A stretch of DNA of 64,000 nucleotides from Micromonospora zingiberis (lineage in GTDB: Bacteria; Actinomycetota; Actinomycetes; Mycobacteriales; Micromonosporaceae). The number at the start of each line of letters is the position of its first letter. The stretch's first letter is position 1. The notes beneath the pieces were generated by a model. It did no database searches. It worked only from the letters and a program-made list of their open reading frames with translations, and was not told the DNA's origin. The position numbers and the translations under genes are program-made. The stretch spans positions 1-64,000 of the forward strand of contig NZ_SJJR01000008.1 in NCBI RefSeq assembly GCF_004331455.1. The letters are read 5' to 3'. Positions 1 through 8,543 of this stretch are shown here, one piece after another.

Positions 1-437
1 ATGACGCCGCCGGCGCCGAAGGCGTCCGCTGATCGGACGAGGGTCCCGATGTTGCCGGGGCTGGTGGGCCGGTCGAACACGACGGTGAGCATGGTCGGAC
101 CGACCGGGATACGGCGCAGGTCGTCCTTTGGCAGCGCGACCACGGCCAGCAGCTCCGGGACCGTGTCTGCCTTACCTCCCAGTTCGTGCATCAGGTCGCG
201 CGAGACGGCGAACTTCTCGGCCCGGACTGTGTCCAGGGCCTCGCGTGCCCAGCCGGACAGCTGAGCGCTGGTGTCGTAGAGCAGCTCCCGGATCTGCCAG
301 CCATTTTCCGCGGCCATGGTGATCGGGCGGACACCCTGCACGAGGAACTCGCCGCGTCGCTGCCGCTTGGTCCGATTGCCGAGGAGAGCTTTCCACTGCT
401 GGAACCGCGCATTGCGGCCACTTACTCGCAGAACCAC
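1..437 (-). CDS. TrmH/SpoU-family RNA methyltransferase (5' part, runs off left edge)
   Basis: This is the N-terminal 145 codons of an SPOUT-class 2'-O-ribose RNA methyltransferase; the catalytic C-terminus lies outside the window. The visible protein has a substrate-binding-type N-terminus (KRQRRGEFLVQGVRPI) and then the start of the methyltransferase fold (FDRPTSPGNIGTLVRSADAF). The PGNIGTLxRSADAFG block is diagnostic of the TrmH family. The start is uncertain: the frame opens with TTG at 443 or GTG at 437, and the first internal ATG, at 317, would cut into the substrate-binding domain. I chose GTG at 437. Family members methylate tRNA or 23S rRNA; the substrate cannot be told from this piece. 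Confidence 0.85.
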   Translation of the reverse strand, partial: MVLRVSGRNARFQQWKALLGNRTKRQRRGEFLVQGVRPITMAAENGWQIRELLYDTSAQLSGWAREALDTVRAEKFAVSRDLMHELGGKADTVPELLAVVALPKDDLRRIPVGPTMLTVVFDRPTSPGNIGTLVRSADAFGAGGV

Positions 438-644
438 TATCAACCCCGCCTCCGTCGTACGTAGCCGGCCCGTGCCCGGCCTGCCACATTTCACTGGTCT
501 CGGGGCGCTGTGCTGGATGCCGGCCGGGATCCGCCACGCACGCCTTCTTCCGGCACCGCACTGGCGACGGCAACCTCACCGGCGCTGCGCCCTGGACCTC
601 ACCCTGGCTCCCCGAGGTTTCCGACAAGACGTTAGGCCAGGCGC

Positions 645-1478
645 TCAGGAACGGACGGAGCAAGTCGCCCCGGCGTCGCGGTCGGTGCCGTCCCCGTCCG
701 GGCCGAGGGTGTCTTGTCCGAGACCCCGACGGATCGCGATCTCTACGGGTGAGTATGCGCCGTCGGCCCGCTCCAGTTCGTACGGTGCGGCTGGCATCAG
801 CGGCGGTTGGGCCATGAAGCGAGGCCGTGCTCCGTGGTGCGGTTGCGCCGCGTGCACCAGGAATGGGTGGCACAGGAAGACGTCGCCCGGAGATCCGGTG
901 GCGAGGGCGACCGGCCGGTGGTCGGACGCCGCCACCAGGTCGGGCGCAAGGGCCAGTCCGCTCGCTCCGTCCTCCCCGTACTTCTCCAGCACCTTCGGCA
1001 CGTCGAGGTGTGAGCCGACCCGGATCCGGGTCGGGGCGTCCTTCTCACCGACCTCACTGAACAGGAACAGCATCAGCAGTGCCCGGCCCCGGGAGCGCAC
1101 ATTGGTGAAGTACCAGCTCTCACCCTCCGGCAGATAGCTGCCCTCGATGTGCCAGCCCGCGTCGTCCGGCTCCTCTTCGTGCGGGAAGCGCAGCGGGAAC
1201 GTGCCCAGCGAGTAGCGCGGCTCCCAGCGTCCCGTGCCGACGAGCAGGTCGTACGCGTGATGGAGGAACGGGGAGTTGGGAGCGGCGGCGAACGGCGCCT
1301 GCGCCATGCCGGGCACCCAGTGCACGGGCTGCGTCCACGTCGCTGGATCGTCCGGGTCACAGCCCGTCTCCCGCCACAGCAGCCGCGCGCAGTCCGCTGC
1401 CACGCGCGGCGCGACGGCGCCCTCCAGCTTTACGAAGCCGTCGCGAAGAAAGCGGGATACCAAGGTCGTGTCATCCAT
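645..1478 (-). CDS. Phytanoyl-CoA dioxygenase (PhyH) family protein
   Basis: A 277-aa Fe(II)/2-oxoglutarate oxygenase-like protein of usual PhyH length. Visible features are a WHIEGS segment (His110, Glu112; the usual HxD facial-triad motif reads HxE here), a second His-rich segment FLCHPFLVHAAQ (His204/His209), and Arg218/Arg220 in position to hold 2-oxoglutarate. The family hydroxylates small lipophilic or amino-acid-derived substrates; this one's substrate is unknown. It is transcribed away from the GyrI-like gene, with a 9-bp inverted repeat between them. The Glu in place of Asp could be tolerated or could mark an unusual metal site. The start ATG follows a G-rich stretch. Confidence 0.75.
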   Translation of the reverse strand: MDDTTLVSRFLRDGFVKLEGAVAPRVAADCARLLWRETGCDPDDPATWTQPVHWVPGMAQAPFAAAPNSPFLHHAYDLLVGTGRWEPRYSLGTFPLRFPHEEEPDDAGWHIEGSYLPEGESWYFTNVRSRGRALLMLFLFSEVGEKDAPTRIRVGSHLDVPKVLEKYGEDGASGLALAPDLVAASDHRPVALATGSPGDVFLCHPFLVHAAQPHHGARPRFMAQPPLMPAAPYELERADGAYSPVEIAIRRGLGQDTLGPDGDGTDRDAGATCSVRS

Positions 1479-1509
1479 GCCCCCATCGTGCGGCGGCGTC
1501 GGTCTCGAT

Positions 1510-1543
1510 CACCCGACATTTTCCACGCCGCTTTTGTCGGGTG
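1510..1543. promoter_or_regulatory. Inverted repeat in the divergent PhyH/GyrI-like promoter region
   Basis: The arms CACCCGACA (1510-1518) and TGTCGGGTG (1535-1543) are perfect 9-bp complements separated by 16 bp. They sit 32 bp upstream of the PhyH gene and 88 bp upstream of the GyrI-like gene. This is a plausible binding site for a dimeric regulator controlling both genes. No regulator with a DNA-binding domain is encoded next to it. Confidence 0.5.
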
Positions 1544-1630
1544 CCCACCGGTGCGCTGCGACCAAGGTTGACGTCGGACGGAGGCTTGATGATCTCGGCT
1601 TTCCGCCTGATCGCCGAAGGGAGCGAACAC

Positions 1631-2125
1631 GTGGACACCCGCATCGTCGACCATCCCGAGTTCCGGCTCGTGGGGCATGCGGCCCGCGTTCGGCTGGTCC
1701 GTCAAGGCATCAACCCGCACATCCAGCGGCACATCAACGCACTGCCGACGGAGGAGCACCTGCGCTTGAAGGCTCTCGGCAACACTGAGCCGGGCGGCCT
1801 GCTCGCGGTGAGCGACGACCTTGACCCCGACTACACCGAGGGCAGCGAGCTGACCTACCTCCACGGCGTCGCCGTGTCCCCGGGTACGCCGATCCCCGAC
1901 GGCCTCGAGATCATCGAAGTTCCAGCTGGCAGGTGGGTGGTCATCCGGACCACGGGGCCGCATCCGCAGACCCTGCAGAAGGCCTGGGCCACGGCCGCAG
2001 CCGCGTGGTTCCCGTTCAACCCCTGGCGTCTGCGGCCAGGTCCGGAGATCGTCGCGGTTCTTGAGCCTACGAACGACTTCAGCACCGCGACCTGTGAACT
2101 CTGGCTGCCCGTCGAACCGGCGTGA
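1631..2125 (+). CDS. GyrI-like / AraC effector-binding-domain protein
   Basis: A 164-aa stand-alone effector-binding (GyrI/Rob C-terminal-like) domain. It opens with the typical VDTRIVDHPEFRLVGHAARV strand and ends with a conserved strand-helix pattern around WFPFNPWRLRPGPEIV. It has no helix-turn-helix, so it is a ligand-binding or sequestering protein rather than a transcription factor. I chose the GTG at 1631 because GGGAG lies just upstream and the family homology begins at the third residue. An upstream in-frame ATG at 1589 would add 14 residues with no family similarity. It diverges from the PhyH gene; nothing else ties it to a pathway. Confidence 0.7.
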   Translation: MDTRIVDHPEFRLVGHAARVRLVRQGINPHIQRHINALPTEEHLRLKALGNTEPGGLLAVSDDLDPDYTEGSELTYLHGVAVSPGTPIPDGLEIIEVPAGRWVVIRTTGPHPQTLQKAWATAAAAWFPFNPWRLRPGPEIVAVLEPTNDFSTATCELWLPVEPA

Positions 2126-2225
2126 CGATCTGGCGAGCATCCAGACGACGTCAGGGGTCCGGCCCGGCGGCCAACAGGATGGCCCGGCCGCGGCAAGCGA
2201 GTGCTGCTGCTGCTTGGTCGGGCGG

Positions 2226-2862
2226 TTAGCTCATGTCGATTGCGTATGCCTCCTCGCGTACGTCGGCGTCCGGATGTCGGCGCAGCCCGATCAGCAGGTC
2301 CCGCCATGGGGTTTTCCACCCGAGCCGGTCCCGTGGCGGACCAGGGCAACCGCGAACAGGCCGCTGGTGAGGTCGCCGCGTCCCGTCAGCCGCGTGATGG
2401 TGTCGGTGAGGGCCGCCGGGTCGGGCCACTCCCGGAGGCTTTGTAGGCGGGTGGCGACGCGTTGGCGGTGCGAGCGGCCAGGACAGGCCGGCCTGCGCAC
2501 AGCCCGGCGATCTCGTCGAGGTTGTCGAGTCGGCCGAGGTCGACCAGCAGCCCGGTGGCCGTGCTGGTGAAGGCGGGCCAGCCGGCGAGCCACCGCGCCG
2601 CTTCGATCAGGGCGGTCCGGTCGGCGCTGGTGGCATGGTGGCCGGATCGGACGGCCGCGCCGTGTGCGATGAGTGCGATGCGGCGTCGGGTCGGGCGATC
2701 CGTGGCCGGGTCGCCCGGATGGTCATCACGGGCGTCGCGGTCTACCAGCCGGGCCAGCGCGGTGGCGAGGATGTCGTCGCCACCGGCCTTGAGCAGGTGG
2801 GCGACATCGGTGGGCACCAGCAGCGGCGCGAAGCGGGTGATCTCGTTGGTCCGAGCAGATCA
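2226..2862 (-). pseudogene. Frameshifted hypothetical gene (HEAT-like C-terminus)
   Basis: Three overlapping minus-strand reading frames join into one plausible protein. The first (about 2862-2470) reads FAPLLVPTDVAHLLKAGGDD to GLCAGRPVLAARTAN. The second (about 2470-2310) reads RVATRLQSLREWPDPAALTD to ALVRHGTGS. The third (to the stop at 2226) reads WKTPWRDLLIGLRRHPDADV to EEAYAIDMS. Each segment has coding-like composition, and the joins need two frameshifts. An in-frame stop just upstream of 2860 cuts off the N-terminus. The tail resembles a HEAT-type helix pair (RRHPDADVREEAYAI), but I do not recognise the family. It abuts the LexA and transposase scraps, which suggests decay beside an insertion hotspot. 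Confidence 0.5.
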
Positions 2863-2909
2863 GCGACCTACGCGACACCGTCATTACCGCCGACGCCCTG
2901 CACTGCCAA
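2853..2909 (+). mobile_element. ISAs1-type transposase fragment
   Basis: A short plus-strand stretch translates to EQISDLRDTVITADALHCQ. The VITADALHCQ segment matches the DDE-catalytic region of ISAs1/H-repeat transposases (typically xVTADALHxQ). Only about 19 codons are recognisable, with no flanking transposase sequence on either side. It overlaps the broken 3' end of the LexA-like fragment, so it probably marks the junction of an old IS-mediated rearrangement. Confidence 0.35.
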
Positions 2910-3039
2910 CCGCTTTGCCGATCTCTCGCACCGTCGGCGGATAGCCATGCCGCTGAACCCAGCCACGGATCACGACGAGGATTTGCCGCTGCCGGCCAGT
3001 CAATGAGGCTGGATCGGGCGGGGTGTCAGGAGCGGTCAT
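2884..3039 (-). pseudogene. LexA DNA-binding domain, truncated
   Basis: This 51-codon frame carries the N-terminal winged helix of a LexA repressor. The segment LTGRQRQILVVIRGWVQRHG, followed by YPPTVREIGKAVG, matches the LexA helix 1 to helix 3 pattern. It then breaks into SAGRRR and a stop exactly where the antiparallel transposase fragment begins. No S24 peptidase domain follows, so it cannot be a complete SOS repressor. It is either a remnant of a second lexA copy or part of one truncated by an insertion or deletion. A stand-alone DNA-binding fragment that still competes for sites is conceivable but not supported. Confidence 0.65.
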
Positions 3040-3261
3040 CCCAGGACGATACCCGGAACGTGGAACAACTGTACTAACGGGTTGTGTCGGGGTTGGGTCT
3101 GCGTGCGTCTTCGAGAGAGGGCCGACGTTTGGCGTATCCCGAGCTGCAGACGTTGGGCAGGGCGGCCACGGGAATAGCCGCCCTGCCCAGCGGTGCCTTC
3201 ACAGGAGACGTGGCCATCGACGCAGGACATCCCCAACGGCAGCCCGACGCGCCGGCACCCG

Positions 3262-3421
3262 TTGGATCCATCAAGCGCCTCCGCTTGGAGCATGTGATCG
3301 GACACCTGAAGAAGCTGGCGGATCCTGGCCCGCTACCACGGCCGACGCGAACACTTCGGCGCTACCGTCCGCGCCATCGCCGGCCTGCTATCCGACCACC
3401 GACAAGTGCGGGTCGGGCCGG
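3262..3421 (+). mobile_element. IS5-like transposase C-terminal remnant (frameshifted)
   Basis: The plus strand reads IKRLRLEHVIGHLKK and then, after a one-base shift, WRILARYHGRREHFGATVRA followed by IAGLLSDHRQV. Together these match the C-terminal HLKxWRxLARYHGRREH...AIAGLL signature of actinobacterial IS5-group DDE transposases. The rest of the element (3040-3261) is not recognisable, and no terminal repeats are evident. The remnant ends immediately before the stop of the large FAD/Fe-S oxidase gene at 3426, so an insertion and deletion once reached this operon's 3' boundary. Confidence 0.55.
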
Positions 3422-3425
3422 TGCC

Positions 3426-6356
3426 CTACCGGCCGGGGCGGTCGACGTCCTCGGCGAGTTCGGTGTGCGCCGGCCTTCTCGCCGCGTCGGAACTGCCGGC
3501 CAGCAATTCGGCGAGATGCATCGACGGTCGGTCGCGAAGGTCGGCGATCTGCGTACGGCAGGAGAAGCCGTCGGCGAGCACGATCGCGTCCGGACTGGTG
3601 TCCAGTGCCGGTAGCAGGTTCCCTTCGGCGACGTTCACCGAAATCTCGTAGTGGCCTTGCTCGACGCCGAAGTTTCCGGCGAGGCCGCAGCAGCCGGACA
3701 CGGCGGTGACCGTCGCCCCGGTTCGCTCCAGCAGCGCGCGATCCGCCGTCCAGCCGAGCACGGCGTAGTGGTGGCAGTGCGGCTGCACCACCAGGCTGAC
3801 CCCGGTCAGGTCGGGCGGTGTCCAGCTCGACGCGGTGGCGAGCACCTCGGCCAGGGTTCGCGTCGCCGCCGCGACGGTACGCGCGTCGTCGGCGTGGTCG
3901 GTGCCGGCGAGCAGTTCGACCGCGTCGAACCGCAGCACCGCCGTGCAGGACGGCTCGATGCCCACGACGGGGATTCCGGCGCGAGCCGCGATGGCCAGCT
4001 CGGCGACGGTCCGACCGAGAATCCTCCGGGCCGCGTCGAGCTGACCGGTGCTGATCCAGGTCAGTGCGCAGCACGTCGGCGTTGCCGGCAGCTGGGGCGC
4101 GAAGCCCGCCTGGCGCAGCAGCTCGACGGTCGCCTCGGCCGCGGCGGGGGAGAAGGCGTCGCTGAAGGTGTCGACGAAGAGGACGACCGGCTGCCCGGTC
4201 CGGCTCGCCGCGGCGGCGGTCCGCGCGGCCCACCGGCGACGAAACGGCGTACGGGCGAACGCGGGCAGCCTGCGGCGGTGGTCGATGCCGGCGACGGAGG
4301 CGGTGAGGCGACGCAGCAGCGGAAGCCCGACGGCGAGGTTGGCCAGCCGCGGCGCGCGGGCGGCCAGCCGGCTCCAACGCGGTAGCCAACCGAGGGTGTA
4401 GTGCGAGCGTGGCCGGAGCCGACCGCGGTAGCGCTGGGCGAGCGCCTCGGCCTTGTAGGTCGCCATGTCGATGCCGGTAGGGCAGTCGGCCAGGCAGCCC
4501 TTACAGGCCAGGCAGAGGTCCAGCGACTCGGCTACCGCCGGGGAACGCCAGTCGAGGGCGCCCCGGACGACGTCCTGCAACACCCGGGCGCGGCCCCGGG
4601 TGGAGTCGCGCTCCTCGCGGGTGGCCAGGTACGAGGGGCACATGATTCCGCCGGTGGCCGAATTGTCCGCTCGGCACTTGCCGACCCCGGTGCATCGGTG
4701 CACCGCCTGCGCGAGGTCGCCGGCGTCGTCCTGGTAGGCAAAGGCCAACCGGGTGCGGTACGGAGCCACACCCGCGGCCCGTACGTCGGCGTCCACCGGA
4801 TCCGGGTCGACAAGTACACCCGGATTGAGGAGGTTGTCGGGGTCGAAGGCATGCTTGATCCGACCGAAGAGCACGAGCGCGTCGGCCGAGTACATTCTCG
4901 GCAGCAGTTCTGCCCGGGCCCGTCCGTCGCCGTGTTCTCCGGAGAGCGAACCGCCGTACTCGGCGACCAGGTCGGCCGCCTCCCGGAGGAAGTCGCGCAA
5001 CACCTGTGTGCCGTCGGGCCGGTCGAACGGGAAGTCCAGCCGCACGTGCATGCAGCCGTCACCGAAGTGCCCGTAGGGTGCTGCGGTCATCCCGAAGGCG
5101 GCGACCAGTTCGTCGAATCGGGCGAGGTAGGGGCCGAGCCGCTGCGGCGGTACGGCGGCATCCTCCCAACCTGGCCAGGCCGGCCGGCCGGACGGGGCAC
5201 GGCCGGCCAGGCCGGCACCGTCCTCGCGGATGCGCCACAGCCGCGCCGCGGTGGCCGCATCCGTGACCACGACCGATTCCAGTCCCAGCCCGGCCGAGGC
5301 GAGTTGCTGCGCCCGATCGAGCACCTCGGTCCGATCGTCACCGGCGATCTCGACGAACAGCCAGGCCCGCCCCTTCGGCAACGGGGGCACGGCGGCGGTC
5401 CGCCGGGACAGCAGCACGGCGACGAGTCGCTCGTCCATGCCCTCGCAGGCCGTCGGGCGGAACGTCGTCACCATCGGGGCGGCCTCGCCGGCGCCCGCGA
5501 TGTCGGCGAAACCCAGCACCACCAGCACGCGATGAGCGGGATCCCTGACCAGCCGCACCGTCGCCTCGGTGACGATGGTGAGGGTGCCTTCGGCGCCGAC
5601 CAGGGCCTGGTTGAGATCGAAGCGTTCCGGCAGCAGATGCTGTACCGCGTAGCCGCTGACCTGCCGGCCGAAGCGGTCGAACTCGACGCGGGCGGTGGCC
5701 AGATGACGGGCCATGACCTGATTCAGGTCGGTCAGCAGCGCCGTCGGGCCGTGCGCGGACGGGGCGCCGGTGGCGTCGTGGCCGGTGGTGAGGGTTTCCC
5801 CGTTGGCGAGCAGGTGCGTCATGCTCCGCACGTTGTCCGAGGTCCGGCCGTAGCCGAGGGCCCGGTTGCCGCAGGCGTTGTTGCCGATCATCCCGCCGAT
5901 CGTGCACCGGGTGTGGCTGGACGGGTCCGGACCGAAGCGCAGACCGTGCGCCAGCGCGGCCCGTTGCAGGACGGCGTGCACCGTGCCGGGCTGGACGCGG
6001 GCGGTACGCGCTTCGGCGTCGATGGCCAACACCCGGTTCATGTGCCGGCTGAAGTCGAGCACGAGGCCGCGCCCGACGGCGTTGCCCGCGATGGATGTGC
6101 CTCCGCCACGCGAGGTGATCGGCACTCCGGCTGCTCGGGCGATGTCGAGCGTGGCTGCCACGTCGGCTGTTTCCCGGGGGCGGACCACGGCCGTCGGCGT
6201 GATGCGGTACAGCGACGCGTCGGAGGCGTACATGGCCTTCGTGGTCGTGTCGTCGCGGACGTCCAGTCCCGCGCGGCGCAGCTCACGAACCACATCGGTC
6301 GCGGCGGCCGGTCTGCCGCGACCGATGCCGGCGGGTGCCGACGGTGTGTCAGGCAT
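3426..6356 (-). CDS. FAD-binding and (Fe-S) oxidase, GlcD-GlcF/D-lactate dehydrogenase-like fusion
   Basis: A 976-aa fusion of an FAD-linked oxidase and an iron-sulfur/CCG subunit. An N-terminal PCMH FAD domain carries PITSRGGGTSIAGNA and GGMIGNNACGN. An FAD-oxidase C domain contains GHFGDGCMHVR and GEHGDGRARAE. Two 4Fe-4S cysteine clusters follow (CTGVGKC...C near residue 555; CLACKGCLADCP near 618), then two CCG-type modules (CCALTW near 763, GCCGLAGN near 888). Such proteins oxidise 2-hydroxy acids (D-lactate, glycolate, 2-hydroxyglutarate) and pass electrons to quinone or flavoprotein. I chose the ATG at 6356: it overlaps the upstream stop codon by 8 bases (ATGCCTGA), indicating translational coupling. 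As the last gene of the operon it may oxidise a hydroxy acid released by the monooxygenases. Confidence 0.88.
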   Translation of the reverse strand: MPDTPSAPAGIGRGRPAAATDVVRELRRAGLDVRDDTTTKAMYASDASLYRITPTAVVRPRETADVAATLDIARAAGVPITSRGGGTSIAGNAVGRGLVLDFSRHMNRVLAIDAEARTARVQPGTVHAVLQRAALAHGLRFGPDPSSHTRCTIGGMIGNNACGNRALGYGRTSDNVRSMTHLLANGETLTTGHDATGAPSAHGPTALLTDLNQVMARHLATARVEFDRFGRQVSGYAVQHLLPERFDLNQALVGAEGTLTIVTEATVRLVRDPAHRVLVVLGFADIAGAGEAAPMVTTFRPTACEGMDERLVAVLLSRRTAAVPPLPKGRAWLFVEIAGDDRTEVLDRAQQLASAGLGLESVVVTDAATAARLWRIREDGAGLAGRAPSGRPAWPGWEDAAVPPQRLGPYLARFDELVAAFGMTAAPYGHFGDGCMHVRLDFPFDRPDGTQVLRDFLREAADLVAEYGGSLSGEHGDGRARAELLPRMYSADALVLFGRIKHAFDPDNLLNPGVLVDPDPVDADVRAAGVAPYRTRLAFAYQDDAGDLAQAVHRCTGVGKCRADNSATGGIMCPSYLATREERDSTRGRARVLQDVVRGALDWRSPAVAESLDLCLACKGCLADCPTGIDMATYKAEALAQRYRGRLRPRSHYTLGWLPRWSRLAARAPRLANLAVGLPLLRRLTASVAGIDHRRRLPAFARTPFRRRWAARTAAAASRTGQPVVLFVDTFSDAFSPAAAEATVELLRQAGFAPQLPATPTCCALTWISTGQLDAARRILGRTVAELAIAARAGIPVVGIEPSCTAVLRFDAVELLAGTDHADDARTVAAATRTLAEVLATASSWTPPDLTGVSLVVQPHCHHYAVLGWTADRALLERTGATVTAVSGCCGLAGNFGVEQGHYEISVNVAEGNLLPALDTSPDAIVLADGFSCRTQIADLRDRPSMHLAELLAGSSDAARRPAHTELAEDVDRPGR

Positions 6357-7644
6357 GCTCGTGCGGTCCGGACAGGCGCCCACGCAGGGTCGGCTCCGTG
6401 TACGTCGGCGGTCGCAGTCCGCGTTTGACCAGCAGCGGAACGAGGTGGTCCACGATTCGCTCCAGGTCCACGATGCCGCGTCCGGTGGAGAGGTTGAAGC
6501 CGTCGGCCGCGCCGGTCGTGACCCACTCTTCGATGAGGTCCGCGAGTTCTTCGGGCGTTCCGGCGAAGGACCGGTTGTGGTGCAGCCCGAGGGTGATGAG
6601 CTGACCGACGGTAGGCGCCTCGCTCCGGGTGAGCGCCGCGATCTGGTGGAAGAAGGCCGGCACCGGCGGGCGCGCCCGCTGCAACTGGTCCGGCGAGAGG
6701 GCCCGGTCGATCCTGAGTTCCTCCACCGGCAGTCCCACCCGGTCGGCGAAGAACACCAACGCGTTGCGGTCGTCCGGGTTGTGCTCCAACTCCTGCAGTA
6801 CTGCCTGCGCGCCGGCGGTGCTCGACTCGAGGTAGACCTGTATGCCCGGCAGAACGGCGACGCTCGGGCGACCGTGCTGGCGCGCTCGGGTCAGCAGGTC
6901 GGCCCGGAACTGGCGGGCCGCCCCCACCTCGTGTTGCACGGTGAAGACGGCGTCGGCGTAGCGGGCGGCGAGGTCGCGTCCGTCACCGGACGCGCCCGCC
7001 TGCACCAGCGCCGGACGGCCCTGGGCGGACGGCGGCACCGGCGAGACGACGTCGGTGACCTGCAGGTGTTCGCCGTGGTAGCTGAACGGGCGTGCGGCGG
7101 TGGCGTCGACGAAGTCGCCGGTCAGGTCGGCGCCGAACGGCGTGTCTGCCGGCCAACTGTCCCAGGTGCCGAGGACGATCTCGACGAACTCCCGGGCTCG
7201 GGCGTACCGCTCCGTCGAGGTGTTCACCGGCGTGCTGCCGAATTGACTGGCGGCCCGCCGGTCGGCCGTGGTGACGATGTTCCAGCCGGCCCGCCCCCGG
7301 GTGACCTGGTCGAGGGAGAGCACGGCCCGGGCGACGTGGAACGGGTGGTGGAACGTCGTGGACGCGGTGACGATCAAGCCGATCTGGTCGGTGTGGGCCG
7401 CGACCGTGCTCAGCACCACGAACGGGTCCAGTCCGGTCCACGGCCCGGTGCTGGGGTGGCGCGGCGCCACCAGCACGTCACCGAGCATCAGCGCGTCGAG
7501 GCCACCTCGCTCGGCGGTGCGAGCGAACTCGACGTACCGATCGGTCGTGCCGAAGCGGATCGGGTCTGGCAGCGCCCGCCAGCCCGACGGATAGGTACCG
7601 AACGCGTTGAACATGACATTGAGAGGTACGTGGCGGTTGTTCAC
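6349..7644 (-). CDS. LLM-class FMNH2-dependent monooxygenase (NtaA/SnaA/DszA family) 1
   Basis: A 431-aa two-component flavin monooxygenase, full length for the NtaA/SnaA/DszA branch of the luciferase-like superfamily. Typical blocks are LNVMFNAFGTYPSGWR at the N-terminus, RTAERGGLDALMLGDVLV, SLDQVTRGRAGWNIVTTA and AYADAVFTVQHE-like strands. Members use FMNH2 from a separate reductase to cleave C-N or C-S bonds in nitrilotriacetate, EDTA, dibenzothiophene sulfone or sulfonates. The flavin reductase at 20154 in the same locus is the natural partner. The substrate cannot be read from sequence; the SsuABC-like transporter downstream of its paralogue favours an organosulfur compound. The gene is 44 bp downstream of the FAH gene. 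Confidence 0.88.
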   Translation of the reverse strand: MNNRHVPLNVMFNAFGTYPSGWRALPDPIRFGTTDRYVEFARTAERGGLDALMLGDVLVAPRHPSTGPWTGLDPFVVLSTVAAHTDQIGLIVTASTTFHHPFHVARAVLSLDQVTRGRAGWNIVTTADRRAASQFGSTPVNTSTERYARAREFVEIVLGTWDSWPADTPFGADLTGDFVDATAARPFSYHGEHLQVTDVVSPVPPSAQGRPALVQAGASGDGRDLAARYADAVFTVQHEVGAARQFRADLLTRARQHGRPSVAVLPGIQVYLESSTAGAQAVLQELEHNPDDRNALVFFADRVGLPVEELRIDRALSPDQLQRARPPVPAFFHQIAALTRSEAPTVGQLITLGLHHNRSFAGTPEELADLIEEWVTTGAADGFNLSTGRGIVDLERIVDHLVPLLVKRGLRPPTYTEPTLRGRLSGPHEHA

Positions 7645-7688
7645 CCGGCTTGACCCTTCCAGCCTCGGCGTATCAGAACGGGGCAGGG

Positions 7689-8543
7689 TCAGGCCGCGAC
7701 CACACGGTGGCGCTGTTCGCCGAGCCCGGTAATGGTCGCGACGACCTCGTCACCGACGGCGACGGCACGGGAACCGTCGACCCACCCCGGGCTGCCGGTC
7801 AGCACCACGTCGCCCGGTTCCAGTGGAAGCAGTGCGCTGACCTGGGCGAGCATCTCGGCGGCCGAGAAGTGCAGATCGGTCAGCGTGCCCCGCTGCACGA
7901 GCTGGTTGTTGATGTGCAGTTCCAGGACGAGCGAGGTCAGATCGCCAAGGTCGTCCAGCCCGGCGACGACCGGACCGAACGGGCAGTAGCCGGGCAGCGA
8001 CTTGGCCGGATTGAAGTAGACGACGTCACGGCTGCCGGGCCGGTTCGCGGGCGCGACGACGAGCGCTGCGGCGTCGGTGATGTCGAGTGCGATCGTCGCC
8101 CCGAGCACATGGTCGAGCGCGGTCGCGGCCGGCACCCGCCACATCGGGCGGCCGATCACCAGGGCCAGTTCGACTTCCACGTACACCTGTTGGCTTGCGG
8201 CCGGGATGGGGGCGTCCGGTCCGGCGTAGGCCGTGGGCAGTTTGCTCACGATGCCGAGCGACGCCGGTGCGTCCACGCCGATGGAGGCGAACTTGCCGGG
8301 GTGGTTGACGCCGGCGGCGATCACCATCCGTGGTCGGCCGACCGGACTGTCCCAGGAACCGTCTGCGGGCAGCTGGGGTTCGCCGGGACTGGTGCGGGCC
8401 GCCCAGGCGACGAAGTCGTCCCAGTGAGCGAACACCTGCTGCGGGTCCGGGCCGAACCTCCCCCCACTGGCGACCGCGACGTCGACGTGCTCGTCGCCCC
8501 GGGCGAGGACCACTCTGCCCTTCGACGCGGCTATCCGGGTCAT
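7689..8543 (-). CDS. Fumarylacetoacetate hydrolase (FAH) family protein
   Basis: A 284-aa FAH-superfamily enzyme covering the fold with its metal-binding acidic residues (VYVEVELALVIGRP). It has the conserved GVNHPGKFASIG substrate loop and the C-terminal LEPGDVVLTGSPGWV motif (usually PGDVIxTGTP). The family hydrolyses or decarboxylates 2,4-dioxo acids or isomerises/hydrates 2-keto-dienoates at the end of ring-cleavage and related catabolic routes. The ATG at 8543 overlaps the ABC ATPase stop (ATGA), so the two are coupled. In context it probably processes the carbon skeleton freed by the monooxygenases. Confidence 0.82.
   Translation of the reverse strand: MTRIAASKGRVVLARGDEHVDVAVASGGRFGPDPQQVFAHWDDFVAWAARTSPGEPQLPADGSWDSPVGRPRMVIAAGVNHPGKFASIGVDAPASLGIVSKLPTAYAGPDAPIPAASQQVYVEVELALVIGRPMWRVPAATALDHVLGATIALDITDAAALVVAPANRPGSRDVVYFNPAKSLPGYCPFGPVVAGLDDLGDLTSLVLELHINNQLVQRGTLTDLHFSAAEMLAQVSALLPLEPGDVVLTGSPGWVDGSRAVAVGDEVVATITGLGEQRHRVVAA

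Noticed and set aside
438..644. Possible ribosomal-protein gene upstream of the TrmH-like gene, as in many genomes
   Set aside because: No frame here resembles bL20 or another ribosomal protein. The stretch holds nothing I can identify.
4401..6428. Long plus-strand open frame opposite the 976-aa FAD/Fe-S oxidase
   Set aside because: Low-complexity shadow translation. The minus strand has all expected FAD and Fe-S motifs.
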